A stretch of 45,857 nucleotides of DNA, taken from contig JACQXM010000052.1 of the NCBI GenBank assembly GCA_016208685.1, positions 1 to 45,857 of the forward strand, in the 5' to 3' direction. The DNA is from Planctomycetota bacterium (GTDB lineage Bacteria; Planctomycetota; Phycisphaerae; UBA1845). Position numbers and translations under genes: made by a program. The notes below the pieces were generated by a model that did no database searches, was not told the DNA's origin, and saw nothing but the letters and a program-made list of their open reading frames with translations. Shown here piece by piece: positions 32,381 to 40,444 of this stretch (position 1 is its first letter; every line of letters begins with the position of its first letter).

Positions 32381-33175
32381 ATGGTTGAACTGCCGCTACC
32401 AGCGCTTATCGGCGTAGTGCATCTTGCGCCGCTTCCCGGCGCTCCGTTGCACCTGCTCTCGCTGGACGAGATCATCGAGCGCGCCGTGCGCGACGCCCGA
32501 TCCCTCGCGGTCGCAGGCTTCGATGCCCTCATCGTCGAGAACTTCGGGGACCGGCCCTTCACCGCGGCCGCGCTTCCGCCGGCCAGCCTGGCGGCTATGG
32601 CGGTCGCGGCCGACCAGGTGCGGCGCGAGGTCGGACTGCCGCTGGGCGTGAACGCTCTGCGCAACGACGCCCGCGCCGCGTTGGGGATCGCCGCCGCGGC
32701 CCAGGCATCGTTCATTCGCGTGAACGTCCACGTCGGCGTGGCGGCAACCGACCAGGGGATCATCGAAGGCCGCGCCGACGAGACGCTGCGCTATCGCAAG
32801 CTGCTGGGGAAGAGGATCGCGGTATTCGCCGACGTCGACGTCAAGCATGCGGCGCCGATCGGCCGATACGATCTGGCTTCCGCGGCGCGGGAGACCGCGT
32901 ACCGGGGATTGGCGGACGCGCTGATTGTCACCGGCCCGGCAACCGGTGCCGCGGTCAACCCGGAGGACCTGCTCACGGTGCGCAAGGCGGTTTCGGACCG
33001 CAGGGTCTTCGTGGGCAGCGGCGCTCGCGCGGAGACGGCGGCTCAACTGCTGGCGCTGGCGGATGGCGTGATCGTGGGCACGGGCGTCAAAGAGGGCGGC
33101 ACCACCGAGAACCCCGTGGATGCCGGCGCCGCGCGGGCGTTTGTCTCCGCGGCGCGCTCCGCAAGACGGTGCTGA
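32381..33175 (+). CDS. BtpA/SgcQ-family protein (TIM-barrel fold)
   Basis: 264 residues, full length. Family features: IGVVHLAPLPGAP at the start, GFDALIVENFGDRPF (about 46-60), LGVNALRNDARAALGIAAAAQASFIRVNVHVG (about 87-118), FADVDVKHAAPI (about 147-158), and ADALIVTGPATGA with a C-terminal VGSGARAETAAQLLALADGVIVGTGVKEGG, a phosphate-binding type end of a TIM barrel. BtpA is known in cyanobacteria for photosystem I biogenesis, but most bacteria with homologues are not photosynthetic and the enzyme activity is unknown, so the name should not be read as a function. It lies 71 bases after groES and 62 before a TPR gene on the same strand. Confidence 0.92.
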   Translation: MVELPLPALIGVVHLAPLPGAPLHLLSLDEIIERAVRDARSLAVAGFDALIVENFGDRPFTAAALPPASLAAMAVAADQVRREVGLPLGVNALRNDARAALGIAAAAQASFIRVNVHVGVAATDQGIIEGRADETLRYRKLLGKRIAVFADVDVKHAAPIGRYDLASAARETAYRGLADALIVTGPATGAAVNPEDLLTVRKAVSDRRVFVGSGARAETAAQLLALADGVIVGTGVKEGGTTENPVDAGAARAFVSAARSARRC

Positions 33176-33237
33176 TCCGGAGGTCGGGACCGGAACCGTC
33201 GCCGGGTGGGCACGCAAGCCAGTGGAGGGTAGTACGC

Positions 33238-33549
33238 ATGGTGCGACGCGAGAAGCTCGAGGCGCTGCTGCAAAGCAGCCCCGACGACCCCTTTCTGCAC
33301 TTCGGCCTGGCGATGGAGCTGGCCAAGGAGGGCGACGTGGCTTCGGCCCTGGCGCGGTTCGACCGGGTGATCGAGCTGGACCACGGGTATGCTCCGGCGT
33401 TTTACCATAAGGGGAGCGTCCTCATCGCCTCCGGGCGGTTCGACGAAGCCCGCGCGGTGCTTCGCGCCGGGGTGCAGGCGGCTCGGGCGGCAGGCAATGC
33501 CCACGCCGAAAGCGAGATGCAGGCGCTGCTCGATACCGCGGGAGAATAG
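33238..33549 (+). CDS. Small TPR protein
   Basis: 103 residues from the ATG at 33238 (GGAGGG upstream); the in-frame extension to 33169 overlaps the BtpA gene and is discarded. It is built of about two and a half tetratricopeptide repeats: DDPFLHFGLAMELAKEGDVA, ALARFDRVIELDHGYAPAFY, HKGSVLIASGRFDEARAVLR. There is no signal peptide or membrane span, so it is cytoplasmic and presumably an adaptor. The same short TPR layout occurs next to various genes in Planctomycetota. Partner unknown. It ends 136 bases before the convergent rplU. Confidence 0.8.
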   Translation: MVRREKLEALLQSSPDDPFLHFGLAMELAKEGDVASALARFDRVIELDHGYAPAFYHKGSVLIASGRFDEARAVLRAGVQAARAAGNAHAESEMQALLDTAGE

Positions 33550-33684
33550 GCGCAGGGTTTCAAATCGCAGGCGCCTGCCGATCCTCAAGCCGCACGGCAA
33601 GGGAGGCGCGCCGCTACCTGATCCAAAGTTGGGAATTCTGAATTCGTGGCCGGCGCCGTCGAACCGCGCCCCGTCGCCCGCGCG

Positions 33685-34002
33685 TCAATGCTCGATGGAC
33701 TCGACCGTGAGGCGAAGGAACCGCTGGCGATGGCCCTGCTTGCGGGCGTAGTTCTTACGGCGGCGGAACTTCTGGATGACGATCTTCTCGTCCTTGAACT
33801 CGCCGACGACGGTGGCCGTCACCTTGGCTCCCGCGACTACCGGCTGTCCGATCTTCGGTCCGCCTTCCACGTCGCCCACCAGCAGCACACGATCGAACGC
33901 TACCGTGGTCGTCCCTTCCGGAAGGTCGCGGCGCTGAACCTCCAGCCGCTGGCCCTGCTCCACCCGATATTGATTCCCACCGTCAGCGATGATCGCGTAC
34001 AC
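33685..34002 (-). CDS. rplU: 50S ribosomal protein L21
   Basis: 105 residues if started at the GTG at 34002, giving (M)YAIIADGGNQYRV, the normal L21 start; GGGAG lies eight bases upstream. The in-frame ATG at 34017 would add five residues. Later blocks are VLLVGDVEGGPKIGQPVVAGAKVTATVVGE and the basic C-terminal KFRRRKNYARKQGHRQRFLRLTVESI, which contacts 23S rRNA. L21 binds domain I of 23S rRNA during 50S assembly. In most bacteria rpmA (L27) follows rplU; here the downstream DNA (33550-33684) holds no L27 and the next gene is convergent. Confidence 0.94.
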   Translation of the reverse strand: MYAIIADGGNQYRVEQGQRLEVQRRDLPEGTTTVAFDRVLLVGDVEGGPKIGQPVVAGAKVTATVVGEFKDEKIVIQKFRRRKNYARKQGHRQRFLRLTVESIEH

Positions 34003-34425
34003 AGAGCCAACTCCCATGCCGCCAGCCGCGTTACCCAAGCCTCCGCGATGCGCGTTGCGCGTGCTTCGCAGAACCGATAGACCCTCCAGTATCTCCGCCG
34101 GTTCCCCGCCGTCAAGGGGTCGCAACGGCCCTGTGCGCGGCCGCGCGGCCGAGGGCGGGCGTGACGGTTCCGGCGAGAACGCAGGCACCCATTCAGAACC
34201 GTGAGTGCCAACGAGCGGGTTCGACCTGCCGTTCCATCCCGTCGCGATTCTGATCGACACCGGGGGGCTTTCGATCCACCCCAGCTTGGCGGAGAGGCCG
34301 CAACGGGATCGGCAATGGCGCCCACGCGCCCCGGAGGACGCCCGCATAAACTGTCGCACGCCCGGCGCGGCGGGCCGGCTGGGGCCATGACGCATCCGGC
34401 GGCGAGGCCGCTATGTCCACCCTGG
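34003..34425. other. 423-base gap, no supported gene
   Basis: Lies upstream of rplU, so its promoter and leader must be in this stretch, but I cannot point to clear -35 and -10 boxes. Translations across it are Arg/Pro/Ala-rich in all frames. The part nearest 34425 leads into the repeat cluster. Confidence 0.4.
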
Positions 34426-35300
34426 CGACCATTTCGAACCGGCGCGAGCGCTCCGCACAGAGCCCACAGACCCACGCTTCGACGCCTACCCGGCCCGCGC
34501 GGCACCTTGACCCTGCAAGGGTCATCGAGCGTAGCCGGGGGTCGAGCGCAGCGAGACCCCCGGAATGCGCCCCGCCTCACCCCGACCCTTACAGGGTCGA
34601 GGATGTTCCGCCGCCGGTAACCGGTCGCAGCCGGGGGTCGAGCGCGGCGAGACCCCCGGAGAGCGCGCCTCGCGCGCCCCGACCCTGTAGGGGTCGAATA
34701 CGGCTACCGGAATCGCGCGCAGCAATCGCACGTGAACCCCAGACGCGCGGCCTGGGCAACCCAGCCTGGTCTTGGGTTCGCGCGAGGTATGCACGGAAGG
34801 GCCAAGTCGACCCTTACAGGGTCGAGGATGTTCCGCCGCCCGTAACCGGTGGCGGCGCTACGCTTGCCACCGGCTACTGTCTGGGACCCTTTACAGGGTC
34901 CGCGTGGCAGCGCTGTGACGCCTCAGGAACCCGGACCGCACCTTGACCCTGCAAAGGTCATCGAGCGTAGCCGGGGGTCGAGCGCAGCGAGACCCCCGGA
35001 GAGCGCGCCTCGCGCGCCACGACCCTGTAGGGGTCGAATACGGCCACCGGGACCGCGGGGCACCTTGGCCCTGCAAGGGTCCTCGAGCGTAGCCGGGGGT
35101 CGAGCGCAGGCGGGGGTTCAGCGCAGCGAGACCGCCGGAGAGCGCCCCTCGCGCGCCGACCCTGCAGGGGTCGACTCCGGCGGCCGGGACCGAGCGGCGA
35201 TCGCGCGTGGTGGTCGCGCGTGAACCCCACACGCGCTGCCCGAGGCAACCGCCCTTGCCTTCGGTGCGCGCGACGTACGCACTTGAGGGCCGGTTCGGCC
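34426..35300. repeat. Cluster of palindromic intergenic repeats
   Basis: At least three repeat types alternate here. Type A, about 60 bases, starts CCTTGACCCTGCAAGGGTC and ends GAGACCCCCGGA: 34505-34564, 34941-35000 and a diverged copy with a small insertion at 35063-35139; a partial copy lies at about 34626-34670. Type B, about 41 bases, starts with the palindrome GACCCTTACAGGGTC: 34584-34624 and 34809-34849, differing by about one base. Type C, about 70 bases, begins CGCGTGAACCCCA: about 34728-34802 and 35217-35290. Further short palindromes of the GACCCTN5GGGTC kind lie at 34681-34695, 35021-35035, 35158-35172 and 34884-34901. The A and B palindromes can each form a hairpin. There is no gene in the cluster; open frames across it only reflect the repeats. 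Confidence 0.8.
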
Positions 35301-35524
35301 ACAGGGTCGATGGTCTTGCGCGGGGGCATCGTAGCCGACTCCTGCGGCTGGAAAAGAGAGTTTCGACATCGTGTGCCGCCCATTCCCGCTATGCTGCTGC
35401 CCGGGGCCTCAGGGACCGGTGGAGGTGCATTGGAAGCCGGTAGCCCATCCAAAATCTGTAACGAACCCCGAAGCGGAATCCGTTCACTGGCTGAACGAAC
35501 TCCAGGATCACGCATCGTTTGCAC

Positions 35525-35553
35525 TTGACAGGCGAGTGGAACCGTGGTAGACA
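35525..35553 (+). promoter_or_regulatory. Possible promoter of the IPTL-CTERM gene
   Basis: A perfect TTGACA (35525-35530), 17 bp, then TAGACA (35548-35553), a poor -10 match. The transcript would have a leader of about 110 bases, and the gene itself has a strong GGAGGAGG ribosome site at about 35654-35661. The -35 box is good but the -10 box is doubtful. Confidence 0.3.
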
Positions 35554-35668
35554 ACTTCACTTATCCCGTTGCCGCATTGTAGAGCAGGCTCCCGACGTTT
35601 CTCATGCGGGGTAGCCAGTTTGGCGTTAGCACTTTGTTTGGCGTAACCTTTTTGGAGGAGGTAAATCG

Positions 35669-36646
35669 ATGCGAGCTGCGGTTTTGTCCCTGTTGCTCAT
35701 CTCTGCGGTTGCAATTAGATCGTCCTCAGCGCTTGCTGATCCGGCGGAGTGGGTGATCTGGCCGTCGAATCCGGTGCTTACGGGCTCCAACAACCAGTCG
35801 GGCGGGGCGAGCGTTCTGAAGATCGGAGGTGTCTACCACGTCTGGCACGACGATGCTGCTTCCGGTGCGACGCGGATCATGCATGCCACATCATCCGACG
35901 GCTACAGTTGGTCGGTGTCGACGGCGGTCGCTGCATCACCGACCGTTGCTGAGGACGCGCATCCCGAAGTGGTGCTCTGTGACAATACCTACTACCTCTG
36001 GTCTGGGAACTTCTCTAACACGCGCCTGCTGACTTCGCCCGACGGCATCACCTGGGCCAATCAGGGACAGGTGCAGATCGGTGCTCAGCAAGGTTGGGCG
36101 ACTGCCTCGGTGGTCTGCTCAAGCGGAACACCGAAGTTCACGGCGTGGTATCGCGACTCCGGCACGAGCTACCAACGTGCGACCTCAAACGATGGCGTGA
36201 GTTGGACGAACACCGGGGTGGCCCTGCCCAACGGCAGTCCGGGGAGCTTCGACGAGACCCTCTCGCATCTTGACGTCCTCGAAAGTGGGGGGTTGCTGAT
36301 GGTATACGCGGCGTTGCAAGGAGCCGGCCCCCCTCGATTCGCGTATGCCACGTCACCGGACGGGATCACCTGGAGCAAGCAGGGACTGGTCAGCATGGAC
36401 TATTCCGTTCTGCCTCCGGGAACCCAGGACGTGTCGACCCTCTCGCTCTTGCAGGAATCGAATGGACTCCGAATGTGGTTCCACGTGAACAACACGAGCA
36501 GTGTGTGGCACGCCTGGGAGTCGACGGCGGTCCCCGCCCTCTCCGAATGGGGTCTGCTTGTTCTGCTCCTGCTGGTTACGACCGTAGGTACGCTGGTCTT
36601 CGCCAGCCATGCACGGCGGCCGGGCGTGCATGCGGCGCTCAGGTAA
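35669..36646 (+). CDS. IPTL-CTERM sorted beta-propeller-like exported protein
   Basis: 325 residues. Signal peptide 1-24 (LSLLLISAVAIRSSSALA). The body (25-285) repeats a blade-like motif about four times, each with a 'Ser-x-Asp-Gly-x-x-Trp' turn: SSDGYSWS, SPDGITWANQG, SNDGVSWTNTG, SPDGITWSKQG. This is typical of five-bladed propellers of the glycosyl hydrolase 43/62-like or Asp-box kind, but I see no convincing catalytic Asp/Glu set. The C-terminus (about 287-318) is AVPALSEWGLLVLLLL with a basic end, the IPTL-CTERM sorting signal. A GGAGGAGG ribosome site stands before the ATG. Base composition is lower in GC than neighbouring genes, and repeat clusters lie on both sides, so the gene may have moved in with them (inference). 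Confidence 0.85.
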   Translation: MRAAVLSLLLISAVAIRSSSALADPAEWVIWPSNPVLTGSNNQSGGASVLKIGGVYHVWHDDAASGATRIMHATSSDGYSWSVSTAVAASPTVAEDAHPEVVLCDNTYYLWSGNFSNTRLLTSPDGITWANQGQVQIGAQQGWATASVVCSSGTPKFTAWYRDSGTSYQRATSNDGVSWTNTGVALPNGSPGSFDETLSHLDVLESGGLLMVYAALQGAGPPRFAYATSPDGITWSKQGLVSMDYSVLPPGTQDVSTLSLLQESNGLRMWFHVNNTSSVWHAWESTAVPALSEWGLLVLLLLVTTVGTLVFASHARRPGVHAALR

Positions 36647-36669
36647 CAGCCTGCGTGGGAACCCGCGGC

Positions 36670-36710
36670 ATAGGCTTCCAGCCTATATCGTCACGGGCAG
36701 GAAGCCGGTG
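36670..36710 (+). repeat. Tandem hairpins after the IPTL-CTERM gene
   Basis: ATAGGCT (36670-36676) with AGCCTAT (36680-36686), loop TCC, immediately followed by an imperfect second hairpin CACGGGC (36692-36698) with GCCGGTG (36704-36710). There is no T tract. Paired short hairpins of this 'aggct-tcc-agcct' kind are, as far as I remember, dispersed in Planctomycetota genomes. It may serve as a transcript 3' end for the gene 24 bases upstream. Confidence 0.6.
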
Positions 36711-36837
36711 CCACGATTGGTCTCCGGTGTTTCACCACAGTGTGGCGGCGCATTGCCCCCACGCAGGAGACCAAGGCGAGATCGCGGCGGAGTTACGCGC
36801 AGGGCCCGCAGGCCGACCCTGTGACGCGCACGCAGGG

Positions 36838-36985
36838 GACCAATACGAACCGGTGGCGGCGCTGCGCACAGAGTCCACATGACCGCGCTTCGACGCCTAC
36901 CGGGCGCGCGCGGTACCTTGACCCTGCAAGGGTCATCGAGCGTAGCCGGGGGTCGAGCGTAGCGAGACCTGCGGAGAGCGCCCCT
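36838..36985. repeat. Second copy of the palindromic repeat unit
   Basis: Matches 34426-34575: both begin with an ACGAACCGG/TCGAACCGG-like start, share GCGCACAGAG.CCACA and CTTCGACGCCTACC, then the full type A unit (36916-36975 here). Identity is high but not perfect, as expected for a diverged dispersed repeat. The surrounding gap 36647-37123 holds no gene that I can support. Confidence 0.75.
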
Positions 36986-37123
36986 CGCACACCGCGACCG
37001 CCGTTGGTGCGGTTTTGGGCGCGGCCCTGCCGTCGTCGTGCCACCGCGCGAAACGCCGGCGACGCGGGGACCTCAGACCGCGCAAGGCCCGTCGACGAGC
37101 GCTGACGAGCCGCTCTCGGTGAT

Positions 37124-38716
37124 TCAGGGCAGCGCGCACATCATGACCGGCGGGCAGTGGAAGTAGCTGATGGACGGCTGCCCACCCACAAACTCGCGGG
37201 CCATGCCGATGGCGGCCTCTATGGATGGCGCCACATCGAAGCCGATCCGCCGCGCCGCGAGCTCACTTTGCGGCGCCACGGCGATCACTTTTCCCATGTG
37301 CGCCATGCCGTGTGCCGCCCAATACCACATGTAGAACGGATGCACGCCGTGATAAGCGTATGAGTGGCGATACAAGTGAATGTAGCGATCGTTTTCGGCA
37401 TAGGACTTCTCGAAGCGCCGCTCCAGCTCCCGCGGGTCGGCGGTCTGCGGCAGCAGGTAGTTGAAGAAATCATAGTACGAGGGGTGGTGCAGCAGGTGAA
37501 AAGCGTCGGGGATGGGGTGGTCGATGATCATCACGCCGCCGCGGCGAACCAGCGGCCGGTGGCGATAGAAGTTGAAGAAGTATCCCGCGGAAAGACACCG
37601 CACCAGAATGGGATTGAGAATGGAATCGACGTTGTAGGGGCCGATCGAGGGCAGGCCGAGGAGGACGATGTCCGCCTGCTCCGGGATGCGGACGTCGTAC
37701 TGCCGGTCGAGGCTCTTGAGCGTCTCGGCGTGCACCAGATCGGTACGTCCGGCGTGAACCCCAGTCACTCCGTAGGGTGCGGGAAGGGCGGTGTACGCCT
37801 TCCGCCGCAGCGGGCCGGGCAAGGCCCCCAGTCCCAACCGGCTGCCGTGATACGCCAGTCGATCGCGGAGGTTCCACCCGTGCTCGCGCTTTTGCAAGAA
37901 ACCCAGCAGGCTATGGAAGAGGTCCCCGTTGAGCGTGGTTTCGATCGTGAACACGTGCACATGCTTGGCCACCACCTCGCCCATCCGCTCGCACGAGCGG
38001 TGAAAGTCGCTGCGCGGCGGATCCATGTAGCTGGAGTCGTGCAGCAGCATGCAGGCGTTGTGGTGGTGTTTGACGCTGCGGTAGGTGGCAAGCCCCACGG
38101 GCACGGACTTGTGCCCGCCGTCCATGGTAACCAGGTTGATGTTGACGTAGATGAGCAGGTCCGACCCCGCCGCCCGCCCGTTGATCTCCACCACTTCCCC
38201 CGCCGACGTCGTGCCCAGGTCGGCGCGGTCGTTCGGATCCTCCGCGTCGTGGTTCCGCAATCGGTGCGGCCAGAAGCGCTTGAAAATCGCCGGCCCGACG
38301 AAGTGCCGAAGTTCGGCGGGGGTGCAGCGGCGGTGCAGGCAGATGGCACAGATCAGCTCGATGTCGGTGACGCCCGCGCGATCCAGGCGCTCCAGCACTA
38401 CCTCCATGACCGACTGCCGCACGTCCGGTCGGGCCATGCGCGGCAGCGGCAGCGACACGTCGTCGAAAGCGACGGTCACCTTCATGCCCGGGCGCAGCAG
38501 CGCGTCCAGCGGTTCGTCGCCCAGCGGGTGGTCGAGGGCATGTTCGATCGCCGCGCGACGGTCAGGAAGCGGTTCCAGCGGCGCGTTGGGATAGATCACC
38601 TGCGTGCCCACCGGCAGCCGGTGGCGCGTGTAGCCCTCCCCGCGGTGGAAGAGAAAGGGAGGGTCGTCGGCGGTGACCGTATGGATGTTGCCGCTGCCGT
38701 TGCGTCGATCGTGCAT
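37124..38716 (-). CDS. LarA-family nickel-pincer racemase/epimerase homologue
   Basis: 530 residues from the ATG at 38716 (GGAAGG upstream). It belongs to the LarA (DUF2088) family, which uses a nickel-pincer nucleotide to racemise or epimerise 2-hydroxyacids. Seen: VTVAFDDVSLPLPRM (about 80-95), AICLHRRCTPAELRHF (His equivalent to LarA His108), DGGHKSVPVG (Lys equivalent to the cofactor-linked Lys184), and a His in KHHHN exactly 16 residues later, matching the nickel ligand His200. Not seen: the Arg of the DHTRP motif (here DVSLP) and an obvious His174 (the region reads NINLV). Compared with about 420 residues in lactate racemase it is long, with extra sequence at both ends. The substrate is probably not lactate. 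It lies 41 bases downstream of the beta-propeller gene. Confidence 0.75.
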   Translation of the reverse strand: MHDRRNGSGNIHTVTADDPPFLFHRGEGYTRHRLPVGTQVIYPNAPLEPLPDRRAAIEHALDHPLGDEPLDALLRPGMKVTVAFDDVSLPLPRMARPDVRQSVMEVVLERLDRAGVTDIELICAICLHRRCTPAELRHFVGPAIFKRFWPHRLRNHDAEDPNDRADLGTTSAGEVVEINGRAAGSDLLIYVNINLVTMDGGHKSVPVGLATYRSVKHHHNACMLLHDSSYMDPPRSDFHRSCERMGEVVAKHVHVFTIETTLNGDLFHSLLGFLQKREHGWNLRDRLAYHGSRLGLGALPGPLRRKAYTALPAPYGVTGVHAGRTDLVHAETLKSLDRQYDVRIPEQADIVLLGLPSIGPYNVDSILNPILVRCLSAGYFFNFYRHRPLVRRGGVMIIDHPIPDAFHLLHHPSYYDFFNYLLPQTADPRELERRFEKSYAENDRYIHLYRHSYAYHGVHPFYMWYWAAHGMAHMGKVIAVAPQSELAARRIGFDVAPSIEAAIGMAREFVGGQPSISYFHCPPVMMCALP

Positions 38717-38757
38717 GTCGCTGCCTTCCGCGCCCGCCGCGCCGGCGGCTGGGCGAG

Positions 38758-39972
38758 TCAGGGCGTCCCCTTCATGTCGAAGCACACCACGCGATCCATG
38801 TTCCGGGCGTAGAGCCGCCCGCGATGCAGCACGGGAACCGTCCAGCAGCGACCGCTGAGAACCTCCGCCGTGGTCACGGGCTCGAAGCCGCCGGGGTCGG
38901 CCTTCGCAATCTGCAACTGCCCATTTTCCGTAAGCAGGATCAGGTGCTCACCAACCAGGACGAGCGTCCCGTTAGTGATTCGCGGTTTCCGCCATGCCTC
39001 CTTGCCCGTCAGGAAATCGGCGCACACCAGGGCCTTCTGGTCGCTGGCGTAGAGCTTGCCCTGGTGCAGGATGCAGGATTGGAACTTGTTCATCAGCACC
39101 TTGCTCTCCCAGACCGGTTCGGCGGCGAGGTTGTCGCCGTCGCGGCGGAGCTTGAAGAGCCCGGCCCCCGTGGTGTAGCCCGAGGTGAGCAGCAGATGCC
39201 CGTCATGGAAGATGGGCGCCGCGGCGTTTACGTCCCAGTCCGTCTTCCAGGGAATTCGCAGGGCGAGGCGCCCGGTCTTCGCCTCCACGATGATCGCGGA
39301 ATTGCCGGTGAAACCGACGAGGTAGCGGGTTCCCTCGAAGGCGAAGGGGTAGGGCGTGGAATAGCCGGCGGGGTCGTCGCCCGTTTTCCACACCACTTTG
39401 CCGCTCTTCTTGTCGAAGGCGACTAGGGCGCCGTCGTCGCCGCCGCCGGAGGACACGGCAAGATCGTCCTCGATGAGTACCGACCCGCTGTAACCCCACT
39501 GCGGCATTTGGTTGAAGGTGGTGGACCAGATTTCCTCGCCGGTATCGGCGGCGAGGCACACCAGTTTCCCGCGCGCGCCCAGCATGTACACCCGCCCCTC
39601 GTCGACCGTGGGCGTGGCCCGCGGCCCGTCGCCGCCCATGCGCTCCGGGTATTCCGGCTCCAGAGCCTTCTGCCACACCACCGCGCCGCTGTCGGCGTTC
39701 AGGCAGAAGAGCACCTGCTGCTTGTCCTGCGTGCCGGCGGTGTAGATCCGATCGCCCACGCAGGCAAACGAACTGAACCCGGAACCGATCGTTCGATCCC
39801 ACAGCAGGGGGATCGGCTCGGTCCAGGCGGTTTTGATTCCCTTCTCGTCGCTGATGCCGTCGTGTCGCGGGCCGCGGAAGTTGGCCCAATCGGCGAGCGC
39901 CACATCGGCCGACACGACCGCCAGCAGCCCAAACGCCCCTGCTGTAATCCCGCGTGAACCGACCGCTTGCAT
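38758..39972 (-). CDS. Secreted PQQ-type beta-propeller protein
   Basis: 404 residues from the ATG at 39972, behind GGGAGGAAA. A signal peptide ends near residue 27 (GLLAVVSADVALA). WANFRGPRHDGISDEKGI follows, then about seven blades with PQQ-like repeats such as LFCLNADSGAVVWQK, LVCLAADTGEEIWST, LVAFDKKSGKVVWKT and LVCADFLTGKEAW. This is the 'outer membrane protein assembly BamB-like/PQQ-binding-like' group that is very numerous in Planctomycetota. There, most members lack the residues for PQQ catalysis and are probably binding proteins. Its operon partner is the LarA-family gene just downstream, which suggests a periplasmic component to the same process, though nothing in the sequence names a ligand. 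Confidence 0.88.
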   Translation of the reverse strand: MQAVGSRGITAGAFGLLAVVSADVALADWANFRGPRHDGISDEKGIKTAWTEPIPLLWDRTIGSGFSSFACVGDRIYTAGTQDKQQVLFCLNADSGAVVWQKALEPEYPERMGGDGPRATPTVDEGRVYMLGARGKLVCLAADTGEEIWSTTFNQMPQWGYSGSVLIEDDLAVSSGGGDDGALVAFDKKSGKVVWKTGDDPAGYSTPYPFAFEGTRYLVGFTGNSAIIVEAKTGRLALRIPWKTDWDVNAAAPIFHDGHLLLTSGYTTGAGLFKLRRDGDNLAAEPVWESKVLMNKFQSCILHQGKLYASDQKALVCADFLTGKEAWRKPRITNGTLVLVGEHLILLTENGQLQIAKADPGGFEPVTTAEVLSGRCWTVPVLHRGRLYARNMDRVVCFDMKGTP

Positions 39973-40057
39973 GGGTTTCCTCCCTTTTGCTTCCACCGTC
40001 GCTACGCTGCCGTGCCCGCGGGGTTCGCCTGGGGCCGGCCGGTACCGGACGGGCGTC

Positions 40058-40444
40058 CTACTCCTTGCGCAGGTAGCGGCGCAACAGAGCCACGGTGTCC
40101 GGTTGATCCAGGGCGTTCTTGCCGAAGCCGCGGCGGGCGCCCAGTGCCTCCGCGGCGTCCTGGGCTTCGGGATAATTGCTCACCAGCATCACCGGAGTGC
40201 AGCGCGTGGCGTCTTCGGCGCGCAGGCGGCGAATGAACTCCAGTCCTTCGACTCCGCTACCGTCAAACACGCGGTTGTCCAGCAGGAGGTCGTAGATTCG
40301 CGTGCGGGCGGCGTTGAGCGCCGACTCTGAATCCGTGGCACGCTCGACCTCGGCGTGGAACTGCTCCGCCAGCAGCCGTGCCAGGTTGCCGTGGTCATAA
40401 TCACAATGGCCGACGGTAAGTACGCGCGGGTGCTGCGCCGTCAT
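40058..40444 (-). CDS. Stand-alone response-regulator receiver domain
   Basis: 128 residues, one receiver-like domain and nothing else. It has RVLTVGHCDYDHGNLARLL at the start, a probable phospho-acceptor Asp in YDLLLDNRVFDGSG (about 51-64), VMLVSNYPE (the Ser/Thr switch) and a conserved Lys in GFGKNAL (about 108-114). The acidic pair that normally binds the metal at the N-terminus is replaced by CDYDH. There is no output domain, so it must act through a partner. Its ATG overlaps the purD stop (ATGA), so purD and this gene are co-translated. No histidine kinase is nearby. Confidence 0.8.
   Translation of the reverse strand: MTAQHPRVLTVGHCDYDHGNLARLLAEQFHAEVERATDSESALNAARTRIYDLLLDNRVFDGSGVEGLEFIRRLRAEDATRCTPVMLVSNYPEAQDAAEALGARRGFGKNALDQPDTVALLRRYLRKE

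Noticed and set aside
34505..35139. Regularly recurring units that could suggest a CRISPR array
   Set aside because: Units are about 60 bases, unevenly spaced, of several types, with GC-rich palindromes, and no spacers of constant length or cas genes are present.
37364..38812. A 482-codon open frame on the plus strand opposite the LarA-family gene
   Set aside because: Composition is typical of an antisense shadow (Val/Gln/Arg/His-rich), with no ribosome site, while the minus strand has a recognisable family.
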